The notes: generated by a model not told the origin, from the letters alone. DNA of 64,000 bases from Rosa chinensis (GCF_002994745.2 NC_037091.1:30258612-30322611); one strand, 5' to 3'; numbered from the stretch's first letter, positions 22,249-33,373 are shown. Made by a program: numbers and translations.

Positions 22249-24359
22249 CTAATATTTATTGAGGAGAAGACGACACTTCACCATCCTTAGTGCCATGGCC
22301 CTCACTGGAGATAGACGCCGGCGATGGGACATCCCCAGAATCATGCCCCGAATAGGAGAGTAGCCACTCGGAGTAAACCCATAGTATCGGTCGAACTCGT
22401 CAGGGCTTGGATAACACCTATCTTCCTCCTTAGTCAAAGCCTGGTTCCAACCAAGTCGGAAATTCTTGGCAAACACTCTCTTCATCTGAGCAACCCCTTT
22501 CTCGAATTCCTCATCCTTGCTTTGAGTCACTAAAGCCAGATCGGTTTTCAGTTGTGCTATTTGACGATCTTTCTCTTCAACTATGAGACCTAGCTCCACC
22601 ATCATTTGGGATTGCTCTTCAAGTTCATGTTCCTTGGCTCGAAGTTGGCAGTCTTTGTCCTTTAGTCGAGAGTTGGCGCCTTCCAATTTTTGCTGCTGTT
22701 TCAAATGGAGACCGTCAAGACTACGCAAGAATTGGTGAGACGCCATGAGGGCCTACATAAAAAGAAAGAAACGACAAAAATAAGGGCAGCTAGAAAACGC
22801 CAAGAAAAATATTACAAAAACAAAAAAAAAAACAAAAGAAAACAAGATACACTCACATCGAGTTGAGAGGCACACAAGTCATTATAAAAGTCCATAGCAC
22901 TTTTGGGGAACAACATCGGCGTAGGCTTCAATGATGCAAAGGTGGCAGCCACTGCCGACGCAGTTGGTCCATTAGACAGTAAGGGTTCTTCTGACAGAAC
23001 GAAGGAGTTATCGCGTTTTTTAAACTCAATTCTAGAATCTTGGAGGGAGAACTCAAGGCAGGAAGGTCAGTCTGTGGCAGAAGGACATTTTGCAAAGCTG
23101 GAGTAGGGACGGTTTCCGACGAAGGCTGCATAAAGGATGACTCACCACGTGTGGGAGGGCGCGATAAAGTATCCTGTGCCAACTCTTCTAAGGGAGAATG
23201 GGACGGTCCTACATCGTGAACAAGATTTTCAGCTTTCCGTTTTCTGAATTTTCGAGGGGGAAGAACCGTTTGAGGAAGTTCTCTCACTACATGCAACGAA
23301 GGCCCCTCTTCCACTGTGCCAGCCACGAATTCTTCTTCTTCTTCCAAGCTTCCTTCCACATCATCTCCCTCAACGACTGTGGTGTCCGGGCAAGGGACGA
23401 TGGAGCGAAAATCATTTTTGACTTCTGTATACTTAGCAAACAAAGACTCACAAATTTCAGACCTCGAAAAAACGTTCTCAATCTCGGCCACGCGGAGCGC
23501 CAAATCTCTCCCTGAAAGTGTAGGGTCGACAGGTTCCTGATAGCGGCTAAATAGAGCTGAAGGACAAGTAGATGCGGCCTCTGCTAGATTCCCGACTGTC
23601 ATAAATTGGGAGGGACACCAGTCGCCCCAACGAGGTGGCTTTCCAACCATGCCGCATGTCCGGAGGGAAGATCAATCTTGGCCAGGGACAGTTTGTAAGC
23701 TGCACGACGACACACTAAATATGAGAGAATGCAAGAGAGTACAAAGGAATGAGTCAAGTATAACGGGACTGTGATCGGCGTAAGTACAGAGGTCATCAGC
23801 AAAAGCAGGAGGAGGCAAGAGTTCCAATTCTGGGGACCACCATTTACCAGAGATCATCAAAGCTTTGGACCTCCATCCTGGATGACCGATCGCCGCACTT
23901 GCGAACATCTTCATTTTCAGGTATGGAGAAAAGTTAAAGTAACGAAGCTTGCCTGTTCTGACACAATTGAAGAGATGAAGAAAATCTGACAAACCCAAGG
24001 AAACTCCCCACCTCCAGCCCATGATCAAGAAAGAAGACAAGAAAGATAAGCGTTCGGGTGAAGTTGCATCGGGTGCAAGCCGAGTACCCCCACATAAGTT
24101 GGAAGACGGGGTGAATCGGAAATCGTATAAACCTCAGGTGAGAAAGAGACAATATCAAGGCGTCTCTAGGCACATTCTCACCTGTATAGATGTCGGCCCT
24201 ATCAGGAATCGAAGAAAGTGTGACAAACTTTGGGATCGAGTACGCTTTGGCGTACCTCTCTACCTCATGAGCGGTTGGTTTCCAAGGTGCAGGTTCATCG
24301 ATTGGCTCTGAACTCTTTTTCTGCGATTTTCCCATATCAGTATACTTAATGAGAGCCAT
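22249..24359 (-). pseudogene. Antisense gene 1 of the Tat element (Transposase_28-like)
   Basis: Minus strand. The N-terminal part (24359-23672) starts MALIKYTDMGKSQKK. It has the layout of the plant domain Pfam calls Transposase_28, 'putative gypsy type transposon': RFPIHPVFQLMWGYS, then GWRWGVSLGLSDFLHLF and FNFSPYLKMKMFAS. Frameshifts near 24040 and around 23700 break it. The middle (23650-22928) is acidic and Ser/Pro-rich. A canonical intron at 22753-22856 (GTGAGT ... TTATGTAG, 104 nt) keeps the frame. The last exon (to 22249) is a long coiled coil (LKDKDCQLRAKEHELEEQ, EEKDRQIAQLKTDLALV). In family terms this is the accessory antisense protein of Tat elements; its role is not known. Confidence 0.68.
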
Positions 24360-24414
24360 GCGGGTGGTTGGAGGAACTGCAAAATGTCAAAGACAAAGTT
24401 AGGGCAGGGGGTTG

Positions 24415-24437
24415 AAAAAAAAAAAAAAAAAAAAAAA
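24415..24437. repeat. Poly(A) run
   Basis: 23 consecutive A bases, then GAAGAAAG. It lies just upstream (minus strand) of antisense gene 1, in a likely 5' leader, so it would be a poly(T) run in that transcript direction. Confidence 0.95.
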
Positions 24438-25120
24438 GAAGAAAGAATTTTTCTTGCCGTCGTTTGGAAGTCGAACCCAGACATAACGAGTAACAGGGCG
24501 GTATCTTACCGTCGCTGGCCTTCTCAATGGGGTGTCGCGATTGCGTCGGCAGACAAGAAAGGCGCAGCAAGAAGACCTCGACAGTGAGCAGGGACTAGCG
24601 CCGTCGTTCAGGTCGTGCAAAGCTACGGTTGCCGTGATAAAGTGCGCGGTGTTGCTGCAAGGAGGGTATCAAGCGAAACAGCAGCAGAGATGCCTTTATA
24701 GAGAAGGTACAACGATGTGGGCTGCAATCCGAGAGAATTTCGGGGAAGATTGCATGTGGAAACATAGGAAAACAGGACGTAATCGTGCGCGACATAGATG
24801 GGGGACAACTGGGTCGGATTAGCATCAAATTGGGTTCGAGGTGAACTAGGAATAACTACAATTGGACCAAGCATTAATTCATGGTGGGTGTGGATTTTTC
24901 GTCAGAACGGGAAGGAAGTGTGGGCTTGGGGCCGACCTAGTTTCTGCTGAAATTGGGCTAGTCCTAGAGTCAAGGTGTTGACCCTTGCTAGATATATAGG
25001 CTAGAACTAGGCTCAATAACAAATATTTGGGGAATACACAGCGGCAGAGATCAACGTGAAGCTTAGCTGACCACAGTGGTATGAACACGTGGAAATTTTC
25101 TCTTAGGATAGACATCCAAA

Positions 25121-25138
25121 GAGGAAATTTCGGGGGCA
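25121..25138 (+). other. Tat polypurine tract
   Basis: GAGGAAATTTCGGGGGCA lies directly upstream of the 3' LTR start (25139). It is the plus-strand primer site of this element class. Confidence 0.8.
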
Positions 25139-25928
25139 TTGTGGGGGTAATCAACGAATTTGACCCACCATTATGACAATTGACCCTCGCCATAAGTACG
25201 CGGACAATGACAATCATAGATGCGGTGGCAAACACCGTTATTAACGACACAATGAATATGATGTTAAGGAGGCGCGGTCATAATGACATGACATGATGGT
25301 GTTATTGAATAAACGCCATAACGCGGAGCGATGGCGTTATTCCATAACGCAGAGTAATGGCGTTATTGATTAACGCCATAACGCGGAGCGACGGCGTTAA
25401 TCCATAACGCGGAGTAATGATAATGGCATTATTCGATAACGCGGAGTATTGGCGTTATTTGATAACGTCATAACGCGGAGCGATGGAGTTATTCCATAAA
25501 CGCGAAGCAGTGGCGTTATTAGTAACTCGGAGTAATGGTACAACGTGCAGTGATTACGTTATTGATGGCATTATAGAATAACGGTGATGGCGTTATTCAA
25601 TACTGCGGAGTTATGACAATAATGAGTACAGTTATCGATATTAAACGCAACCTGTGGTGCAAACTCTCCCTCATCTATAAATAGGGGGCATACTGACCAG
25701 GTAGGACAACGAATTCCAACTTGTTGTACTCTACAACTAAGAAACATACTGACTTAGGCATCAGAGGGTTTTCTGCAGGTATCCCTCCCCTCCCCTTTCT
25801 CCTCGAGCCGATGGTCAAAATCCAGGTCAACGCTCAAGGGAAGCTTCTCGATTGTTCTCGGTCAGCTCCCGCTCCAGTCCGCATTAATTGGTGAGTCAAA
25901 CTCCTCAACGGAATTTTTCGACACCAAT
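25139..25928 (+). repeat. 3' LTR of the Tat element
   Basis: 790 bp, TTGTGGGGGTAATC to ACACCAAT, followed by TSD ACTCG. It matches the 5' LTR with few substitutions outside the GCGTTAT array, which is shorter here. The TATAAATA box is at about 25674. Confidence 0.92.
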
Positions 25929-25933
25929 ACTCG

Positions 25934-26092
25934 TGCAATAACCATCACTTATTGGCAGCCATGATTGCCACACTAAGTGTCACCTTAATCGTTGAATTTA
26001 TTGCTACAGTAATAGCCGCATTTATTGTAGCCATTAGTTCCCTTTAATTGCTTTGATTGCAAGGTCAAATATATTTGTTGACTACCCCCACA
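25934..26092 (-). mobile_element. Solo LTR of a Tat-related element, part 2
   Basis: This is the start of the minus-strand solo LTR begun at 13293. On the minus strand it opens TGTGGGGGTAGTCAACAAA, homologous to the Tat LTR start TTGTGGGGGTAATCAACG. It is joined to part 1 once the Tat element and one copy of ACTCG are removed. Its outer TSD is ACCTC (26093-26097), matching ACCCC at 13288-13292 in 4 of 5 positions. Confidence 0.82.
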
Positions 26093-26145
26093 ACCTCCCA
26101 CTTATAAAGGGGAGACTTGTGTCACTAGACCAAATGATTATAGAC
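26093..26145 (-). mobile_element. SINE copy 2, head piece
   Basis: The minus strand reads TTTGGTCTAGTGACACAAG, then CTCCCCTTTATAAGTGGGAGG. This matches the A-box head of the SINE at 12234-12333. The remaining part of this SINE lies at 13265-13292, so the SINE is older than the solo LTR that splits it. Confidence 0.75.
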
Positions 26146-26277
26146 TTTGTTTTTTATTTTTTAAATTTACCATACTATCCTATATATATATTAAATATTT
26201 TTATTAAAGAAGGGCAATATGGGTAGTTCAAAAATTTAACCATCTTAGAAGAAGAAAGTTTACTTAATTAATAATGA

Positions 26278-26658
26278 GGGATCCATTTTTTTTGTCATTT
26301 TAAGAGATCATTTATTAGACCAACTTTTCGATCACACATTAAGATCTCAACTCTTTAGTTTTTAGGTCTATATGAGGAGATCACTTCTGCAAATTTTCTG
26401 CCAAAATTGATGATCGTTACGATATTTATAATTGTGATTTACAATTATAAGCATGAACAATTCAGGTTAGACAAATTTGATTCATCCATTGATTTAATCT
26501 AGTTCGATACTTTAACGATCATTAACTTAGCTGAAAATTTAAAGAAGTAATCTACTTATATAGAGCTAAGAATTGAACGGCTGAGATCTCAATTTGTGAT
26601 AAAAAAAAGTTGGTCAGATAAGCGATCCTTTAAAATGACAAAAAAAAAAAAGGATCCC
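26278..26658. mobile_element. Foldback (long inverted repeat) element
   Basis: The left arm (about 26278-26440) and the right arm read on the minus strand (about 26658-26500) are alignable over most of their length. Shared blocks include GGGATCC plus a T run, TTGTCATTTTAA, GACCAACTTTT, ATCACA, AGATCTCA and ATGATCGTTA. It has no coding capacity. I could not define a TSD, so the superfamily is unknown (MULE- or foldback-type MITE). Confidence 0.62.
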
Positions 26659-28188
26659 ACACTACCATATGTGTGTGAGATATAGACTATAAAGAGTTGA
26701 GCCTTTGTGTGTGTGCGCGCACGCGCGTTCGTGTGTGTGTGTGAGAATTGTATATATAGGATGTGTAAAAACAATAGATTGATGTCAAATGCATAGGCAA
26801 ATGAAATTAGTTAGAACCAAACATTCTTAGTTTTCTCAGGTAAAAGTTGAATAGCATATAAAGGAAGTAGTACTTGGCAAAACTATGAAAAGATAAGGGA
26901 TCAAGCATCTGCGTAGGGAAGCCAATGTCATCTTCCACCTGCAAATTTCATTTAACTTAATTTCAATGAGAGACTAAAGAAAAAGATGAAAATTGGGGAA
27001 ATAAGAGAGAGATATCAAGTCGACAAGAGTGGTTGCTTTTTGATAAGAAGAGCTGATTGTGATGGCACGCAAGCAACTTTTGAAGCCAGTTGGACTAATA
27101 GCCACATCAGAGACTACTGCTATGTTCGGTTAGCAATGGATCCGGGTTGGACACATGCCAAGCCAAACACGTTTTATATTAGGCCCGGAGCCTGACCGTA
27201 ATTTTCAGGTCGGACCTAAAACAGATATTTGCCGCAATAAAGACTGAACAAAAACTGGGTCGAGAAATTTCTGGCCTAAAAGTTTAGGTATTGGGGCCCA
27301 AACAAGCTCCTATTTCTGACTATCGCTGCTATCACTGGTCAAGTCTCTGTCGACGGATTCACCCTCTCTCAGTGTCTAGTGATTGACTAGACTAGGCCCA
27401 GGCCGTCATGGGCTGAAACCTCGATGAATAGGATCAGTTGTCGCCACTAAGGCTATGCCCAAGCTTTCTATTAAATATTTTTCTTAAACCCGGCATGCCT
27501 AGGCGCCGCCTACACTAGGAGGCGGCTGACCACCTTTAAGCCCCTAGGCGGGGCTTAAGCAGCAGCCCAAAGAGATTTTTAGAACGTTGGTATTTTATAG
27601 GAAAATTTTCATTTTACCTTTCTAACTTTTGTACTCTAGATCATTTGTGCCCTGCACTTTTAATTTCATCATGGGTGCCCATGTACTTACCAATTTCAAT
27701 CAATTTTGTCCAAACCTTAACCTTTTTCCCTACCATTATGTTGATATTTTGAAATTCTCTTCACTTACGAGACACTTTTGCATTCCGCGTCAGTGAACTA
27801 CCATTCTAGAAGGAAGCCCAATAGTGTCATGTTTTCATTTTATAAAATAATCAACTGAAAAATAATAATTGGATAGATTTATTAAATTGAAGAGTACATG
27901 GGTATATGTGATGTAATTATAACTGCAGGGGCACAACTGATTTAAGGTGTAAAGATTAGAGAGGTAAAATGAAATTAGCCATATTTTATATTACTGACCT
28001 CTTCAAGTTAGGTTACTCCAAATCAACACTGGGCATGGACAGGGTGGGATCATATGTAAATTTGCTGAGTTGAGACTGAGCTCGAACTTTTCAGACGGGG
28101 TCCAAATCGTGTTATCCATAGGTTGAGACCGAATTAAACCAAGATTGAAATTTTTTGGACTGATTTTCCAGGTTTTCAAGCACAAATA
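26659..28188. other. Unassigned region
   Basis: Contains a GT-rich run at 26708-26745 and two adjacent hairpins at 27500-27558 (see findings). An AT-rich noncoding stretch follows. The short ORF at 26986-27195 has no recognisable domain and is not called a gene. Confidence 0.4.
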
Positions 28189-28196
28189 GGCCTAAG

Positions 28197-28519
28197 GACT
28201 AGTTTGAGATTGCTGTGACTTTAAAAAAAAAAATTGCTGCTGTTGTATTGTGAGAATAATCAGCTATGAATTAAAACAGTTTCGTGTTTGGTAAATAATA
28301 TTTTTAAAAGCGCTGTCAGTACATAAAACAACTGCAGAGTGTGTTTTGATCCGCAACAATTTCTAAAAGCAACCTTTAGGCTGCTTCTAAAATCTGCTGC
28401 GAGTGACCTATAACTTTCAATTAAAGCTGCTTTTTATTTATTTACTAAATACAATCAAATCTAAAATTTTGAACCAAAGCTGATTTTTTTTTTTTTAAAA
28501 GCAAAACAATCCCAAATGA
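28197..28519. mobile_element. hAT-like MITE
   Basis: Terminal inverted similarity: the left end has TTTGAGATTGCTGTGACTTT then an A run; the right end on the minus strand has ATTTGGGATTGTTTTGCTTTT then an A run. Flanks carry an 8-bp duplication, GGCCTAAG at 28189-28196 and GGCCTAAA at 28520-28527 (7 of 8 identical), the TSD length of hAT elements. The interior has TGCTGCTTTT/AAAAGC words typical of a common plant MITE group. No transposase. Confidence 0.65.
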
Positions 28520-28527
28520 GGCCTAAA

Positions 28528-29649
28528 AAATAAAGAAAAAATAATTTTTTTTTATCTGAAACATTTCTAGAAACACATTGTCGATTACTTTCTTGACCTT
28601 CTAGAACTCATCGTCGCCAATCACCAATCACTTCCATAATTGCATCAGCATCTGTTTTCGCCCATTGCCTAGATAAGGAAGATCATCCACATGTTTCTCT
28701 GCTTCGAGGCCGAGTTTAAGGCTGTCATGTTGATGGGCTGTGACCTGAAAGCCGCCACCACTACCACTGCTGCCGCCACTTTGACGCAGAGCAATGATGT
28801 TGTTTCTATAATCGTTGCAACTCGCATGCTAAAAATTAAGCCCGTCGAGTTTTTTCTTTTTAAAATTTAGAACTGAGACCGAACCTTGTCTAACACTGTT
28901 CGAACCCGAATTGGCTAGATTTTGTAAATGAACTTATAACAGTATATGTGTATATGCATGCTTATACTCGAACTTAAGAACACAAACATACCTGGAGCTG
29001 CAGCCATGGTGGAAGATGACAAAGTTGGTCTTCTTGATTTGATGCACTTGGTTAATTCTCCTCTAAGCTATCGTTGTGAGAGTTCTCTAATGGGCAGAGC
29101 AATGTATTCTCAGATGCAGGTAATGACAGCTAGAGCAGGGACCAAGTGGTTCCTCATATAGGCCAACGAGTCTAGGTACCTTCCCATAAAGGTTTCCTAT
29201 ACCAATTAGCAATAGGAACAACATTTCTGATTCATGTACACAACCTAATGCAGTGAGGTATGATCAATTATGTATGTTGTTCCCTTAATAAACTGGGAAT
29301 CCTAATTGAAATATCAATGACGAGTCCGATTTCTTGTTCTGAATCAAGAGTAGCAAGTTGCTTGTTCTTTAAGTTGACATTGATACGTCCAAATAATCTT
29401 ACAGATTTGTCAATTTTTATAAAAAAATATAGACTGAACCAGCCGGTAGGAGCTCATTTTTTAGGCCATTTTGCCCACCCCTACGGAGTCCATATGTATT
29501 TTACACAGTCACACTCAAATCTTGAAAATAAACTTGTATCAGTAGCGCAAAAAAAAAAAAAAAAAAAAAAAAGCCAACTAGGAGTAGAACGGTGCCGTTT
29601 TTGTCCTATGTTGGAGATGATTACATATAAGTGCATCTTTGAATGTATT
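28528..29649. other. Unassigned region
   Basis: No supported gene. Short open frames near 28680-28830 (Ala/Thr-rich) and 28946-29161 have no recognised domain. A run of about 23 A is at 29550-29572. Confidence 0.4.
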
Positions 29650-29929
29650 TTTAGCCATAAAGCCACCAATTATTTTTTTCCCTCATAAGGCCACTAGCTC
29701 ACTAGATTAATAGGGTGTTATATTTTGAATATTAAAAACCAACATATTTACATAAATGCCACTAGAGTACAAAGTCAACAATCATTCTCTCTCTCCTCTT
29801 CGGCGAGGTCTCCAGTCAACTTCGGCGGGTCTCCGGCTAGCTTCCGGCGAATTCCAACAGGTCTTCAGCCAACTCCGGCGACCACAAAATGTCAAAATCA
29901 ACTGTCACTAAGACCAAAAGCTACTGTGG

Positions 29930-30640
29930 CTAGCAACAAAAGCTACTTTGATGGAATTTCCGGCAACCTCCGGTGAGGTCACAAAAGCTACTATCACTAA
30001 CAACAAAAACTACTATCACTAGCAACAAAAGCTACTTTGGTGAGATTTCCGACAACCTCCAGCGAGATAACAAAAGGTACTCCTTACCAAAAAACCTATA
30101 CTCCCCAAAACGAAAAGCTACTATCCCCACCAACAAAAACTACTGTCACCAATACCAAAAGCTACTCTTACTAGCAACAAATGCTACTCTCACCAACACC
30201 AGAAAACTGCTCTCACTAACAGCAAAAGCTGCTTTCACCAACAGCAAGAGCTGTTTTCACCAACACCAAAAACTACTCTCACCAACAACAAAAGTTACTG
30301 TTACCAACACCAACGAGCTACTCTCAATAACATTAGAGAGCTACTCTTGTATCAAAAACTACTCTTATCATCAACAAAAGCTACTCTCACCAACTCAAAA
30401 ACCTACTATTACCACCGCAAAACACTACTTTCACCACTGACAAAAGCTACCCTCACCAACGTCAAAAACTACTACACCACCACAAAAAGCTAAAATCACC
30501 ACCACCAAAAGCTACTCTCACCAATAACAAAATATACTCTCATCAACATAAAAAAACTCTTCTCACCAACAACAAAATGCTACTTTCACCAAAACTGATA
30601 GCTACTCTCACCAACATTGAGAACCGCTTCACTTGCTCTC
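29930..30640 (+). repeat. Degenerate minisatellite, unit about 21-24 bp
   Basis: About thirty units resembling CACCAACAACAAAAGCTACTCT, with variations in the AACA and CTACT words. Because many units are near multiples of 3, open frames appear (for example at 29973-30440), but they are low complexity and not gene-like. Confidence 0.85.
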
Positions 30641-31646
30641 TTTCTGAAATGATGCAAGTGCAAGACAAATATTGCCAGAATTCAACCACAAAAACAAAAA
30701 CACGAATAAGAATAAAACACCATCAGAAGCATAAATACCATTACATCAAAATTGAACAATGAGGCATAAAATTATGATCCAATTTCATTTCCTTCTTAAC
30801 AAAAACTTCAGCAATTCTCATTTTGTCCAACAATTATGATCTAATCCAACTAGAAAACCACAATGGATCTACAACATTATATAGGCAACAAGTATTAATT
30901 AATTGATCGAATAGAGATCAAACTGAAACAATTTCAATCACAGGAACTAATCTGACGATTTGTTAATACGAGATCAAGGATAACAATGCCAGAGTTCACC
31001 GAATCAAATTACAGAGTAAGAGAACGGAGATCAGAGGTTGTAGGCTTCTGGCCGTCAAACATCAACGTCCAGATCCACGACCTCAGCCCACTTAAGCTTC
31101 TCGGCTGCTGCGGCGCAAGCTTTGGACTCGCTTGCGTTTGACCGTGTTCGTCCACAACTATGAAACCTCAACTTCGTTGTCTCCTACAGCCGCTTTCTTC
31201 ACCGCCTGTCCTCTATAACTCGATCGAGTATCTTTCTGAGACGGCGCTTCGGTTTCACTAAAGCTTATCTTCTTTAAACTCGACCTCATCTCACTCTCCT
31301 ATCCAACTGAGAATCTGCTTGACTCGCACGAAATCTCACCGCCGAAGTACGAGCACGAGGTCGAATCAAAGAGAAACTAGAGGCCTCATTGCGAGCATTC
31401 GATTTATGAGATGAGTAGAGAATCAGAGAGATCTGAGTTCGACTCCAGTGAGGTAGCTTCGATCGGAGCTTCTTCTTCGTCGTCGTCGTCTTCAGGCGTG
31501 GCGGAGCCGTTTCAAGGTTTTGCAAGCTTGGATCGATTGGAATCTCATCAGATCGGAGGTGGTGGTCGCAAGAATGGGGGGGAGAGCGTCATGCCGGTGG
31601 TCATTGAATATGAGGCGGAGACCAAAGAAGTGAAAATCTGTGGTCG

Positions 31647-31648
<2 letters not shown>

Positions 31649-31740
<92 letters not shown>
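31649..31740. repeat. (GA)n microsatellite
   Basis: About 46 perfect GA units. On the minus strand it is a CT/TC pyrimidine run, a type often found in plant 5' untranslated regions. Confidence 0.97.
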
Positions 31741-31742
<2 letters not shown>

Positions 31743-31875
31743 TAAGGGCGTAAAGATGATGAAATTAATTGGCTTTCTGAAGTGGAAGGGTAAAATTGTC
31801 AGGAATGAATTAATTTGTGGAAGCAAGTGACCTTATTTGCACAAGAAAAATTAAGTGGTCTTATCACTAATTAAA

Positions 31876-32099
31876 GTTTCAAAATATCACTTGTGTAGTT
31901 GTGTGTAATTTGTTATTAATGTAAATGATATATGTATATTTTAACTATATTAATTTCTTATATGGGCTCTTGATCATTTTCCCAATTTGGGCCCCATAAA
32001 TGCCCACTTACTTCACCAAAAGATTTGTGTGCCTACTTACCCAATTTAAATGTAAAATGACAAGTTTGCCTTTTAAATAATTAAAAAAAACATTGAAGA
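31876..32099. other. AT-rich spacer
   Basis: No gene seen. GCCCACTTACTTCACC and GCCTACTTACCC words suggest part of another repeat. Confidence 0.35.
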
Positions 32100-32600
32100 C
32101 CTCGCCAGAATCCCGTCGCGGGACTCCCATCATAGGCAGTCGAAATCCTATCACCGATCGCTGAAGGTTTCCAAAGAGGTCGCCGGAGACTTTTATTACC
32201 CCCCCCCCAATAAATTTTTATAAAGTTTATTGAGGGGCGATAAAATGTTTATTGTGTATTATTGGGGAGCAATAAAGTTTATTGGGGTCCAATAAAAAGT
32301 TTATTGGGAGGCAGTAAAATAGGACGTCGGACTTCGGTCATCGGTCCGGAGGTTGCCGGGAAGTTCGCAAAGAGGTCGCCAGAGACTTTTATTAACCCCC
32401 AACAAATTTTTATTTGGGGGCAATAAAAAGTTTATTAGGGGAGCAATAAAGTTTATTGGGTATTATTGGGGGTAATAAACAGTTTATTAGGGGTAATAAA
32501 ACAGGTCACCGGTCGCCTGATTCTGATGGTCGGTGATCGGATTTCGGCCGCCGGTGACCGGATTCAGGAGTCTGGCGGCCGGAGTTCGCTGAAGTCTCTC
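32100..32600. repeat. Direct duplication rich in TTTATTGGGGG words
   Basis: A segment starting GAGGTCGCCGGAGACTTTTATTA at about 32177 is repeated at about 32378 (GAGGTCGCCAGAGACTTTTATTA), a period near 200 bp. Both copies contain many AATAAA/TTTATTGGGG units of alternating orientation. CCGG-rich flanks (GGTCACCGGTCG, GGCCGCCGGTGACCGG) lie at 32510-32585. Nothing coding. Confidence 0.75.
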
Positions 32601-33364
32601 TCTCTCTAGGTGACAAAGGGAAAGAGGGCAAAATTGTCTCAAAAATAAATTTAAAAAATAAAAAATAAACTTAATTAGGTATTAAGCCAAAAATATGTAA
32701 TTTGTTAGGTAAATTATAAGATGTTTGGGTAAATGGAGTTAGTATAACTCTAATTTAGGTAAATGGAAAATATTTCTTTTTTATCGTAATAATTGACTGC
32801 AGGCATGCTTATGCTGTTAGCATGGGAGGATAATTGCACTACTAGTGTGGGCCTGTCAATAGTTTGCCACCACATCAGTGCTGAGAGTTTTCAATTTTGT
32901 TAGTTGCTTATGTTTTGCCTTGGCCATTGGGCTACATCCATCCATGCTACTGATACGAGTATGTCACTGAAAGTAAGCTCCCTCTGGCTGAGATCTGATA
33001 CGCTAAAAGCAAACATATAATTAACCCTAAAAAATGTTATCGTTAGTATATGGTAAATAGGGATCGTTCTAACCGAGGATTGAGGGTACACCTGTAATTG
33101 TAAAAACAAGTAAAGAATTAAAAATAACGAAATAAAAGGGGGGGTTTAAGAATTAGAGTTTTGAAAATTAAAATAAATAAAAGAAAGAAAATATAAAAAC
33201 ACATATACAAAAGTGGAACGTAAGAAACAAAGATCAAAACCAATTCTATATGATTAAACTCAATTCAAACTCTATAATTGATCATCTAAGTCATGAGAAA
33301 GAAGTTCGGGTACTGTTTGTAACATTTTCTCCTACTATAAATGATCTTGAACAAACAGATACGT
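32601..33364. other. AT-rich unassigned region
   Basis: Mainly A-rich sequence with GGTAAATAGGGATCG at about 33051. An exon-like open stretch on the minus strand at about 32900-33020 (ELTFSDILVSVAWMDVAQWP) has no recognised family. Confidence 0.35.
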
Positions 33365-33373
33365 ATAATTTAG

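Larger units (their letters stand above)
13907..25928 (+). mobile_element. Ty3/gypsy Tat-type retrotransposon, 12.0 kb
   Basis: The 5' LTR is 13907-14809 and the 3' LTR is 25139-25928. The TSD is ACTCG at 13902-13906 and 25929-25933. The primer-binding site (TGGTGCCGTATGTGGGA) abuts the 5' LTR, and the polypurine tract GAGGAAATTTCGGGGGCA abuts the 3' LTR. Order is GAG-PR-RT-RNaseH-second RNase H-IN, followed by about 4.9 kb that holds a GGCC-rich repeat and two antisense genes. A second (archaeal-type) RNase H and antisense ORFs between pol and the 3' LTR are known features of Tat-lineage elements (Retand, Grande). Multiple stops and frameshifts make this copy defective. Confidence 0.94.
29650..31875. 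mobile_element. Candidate MULE-like non-autonomous element
   Basis: The left edge reads CATAAAGCCACCAATTATTTTTT, then ATAAGGCCACT. The right edge on the minus strand reads GATAAGACCACTTAATTTTTC, then AAATAAGGTCACT. The termini are therefore about 45-bp imperfect inverted repeats. The interior has a 21-bp-type minisatellite, a GC-rich segment and a long GA run. No TSD was identified. A 139-residue ORF (31411-31830) runs through the GA repeat and is not convincing as a gene. Confidence 0.4.

Noticed and set aside
29973..30440. 155-residue ORF
   Set aside because: Low-complexity translation of a minisatellite.
31411..31830. 139-residue ORF containing an Arg-Glu run
   Set aside because: The second half is the translated GA microsatellite; the Ser-rich first half shows no domain.
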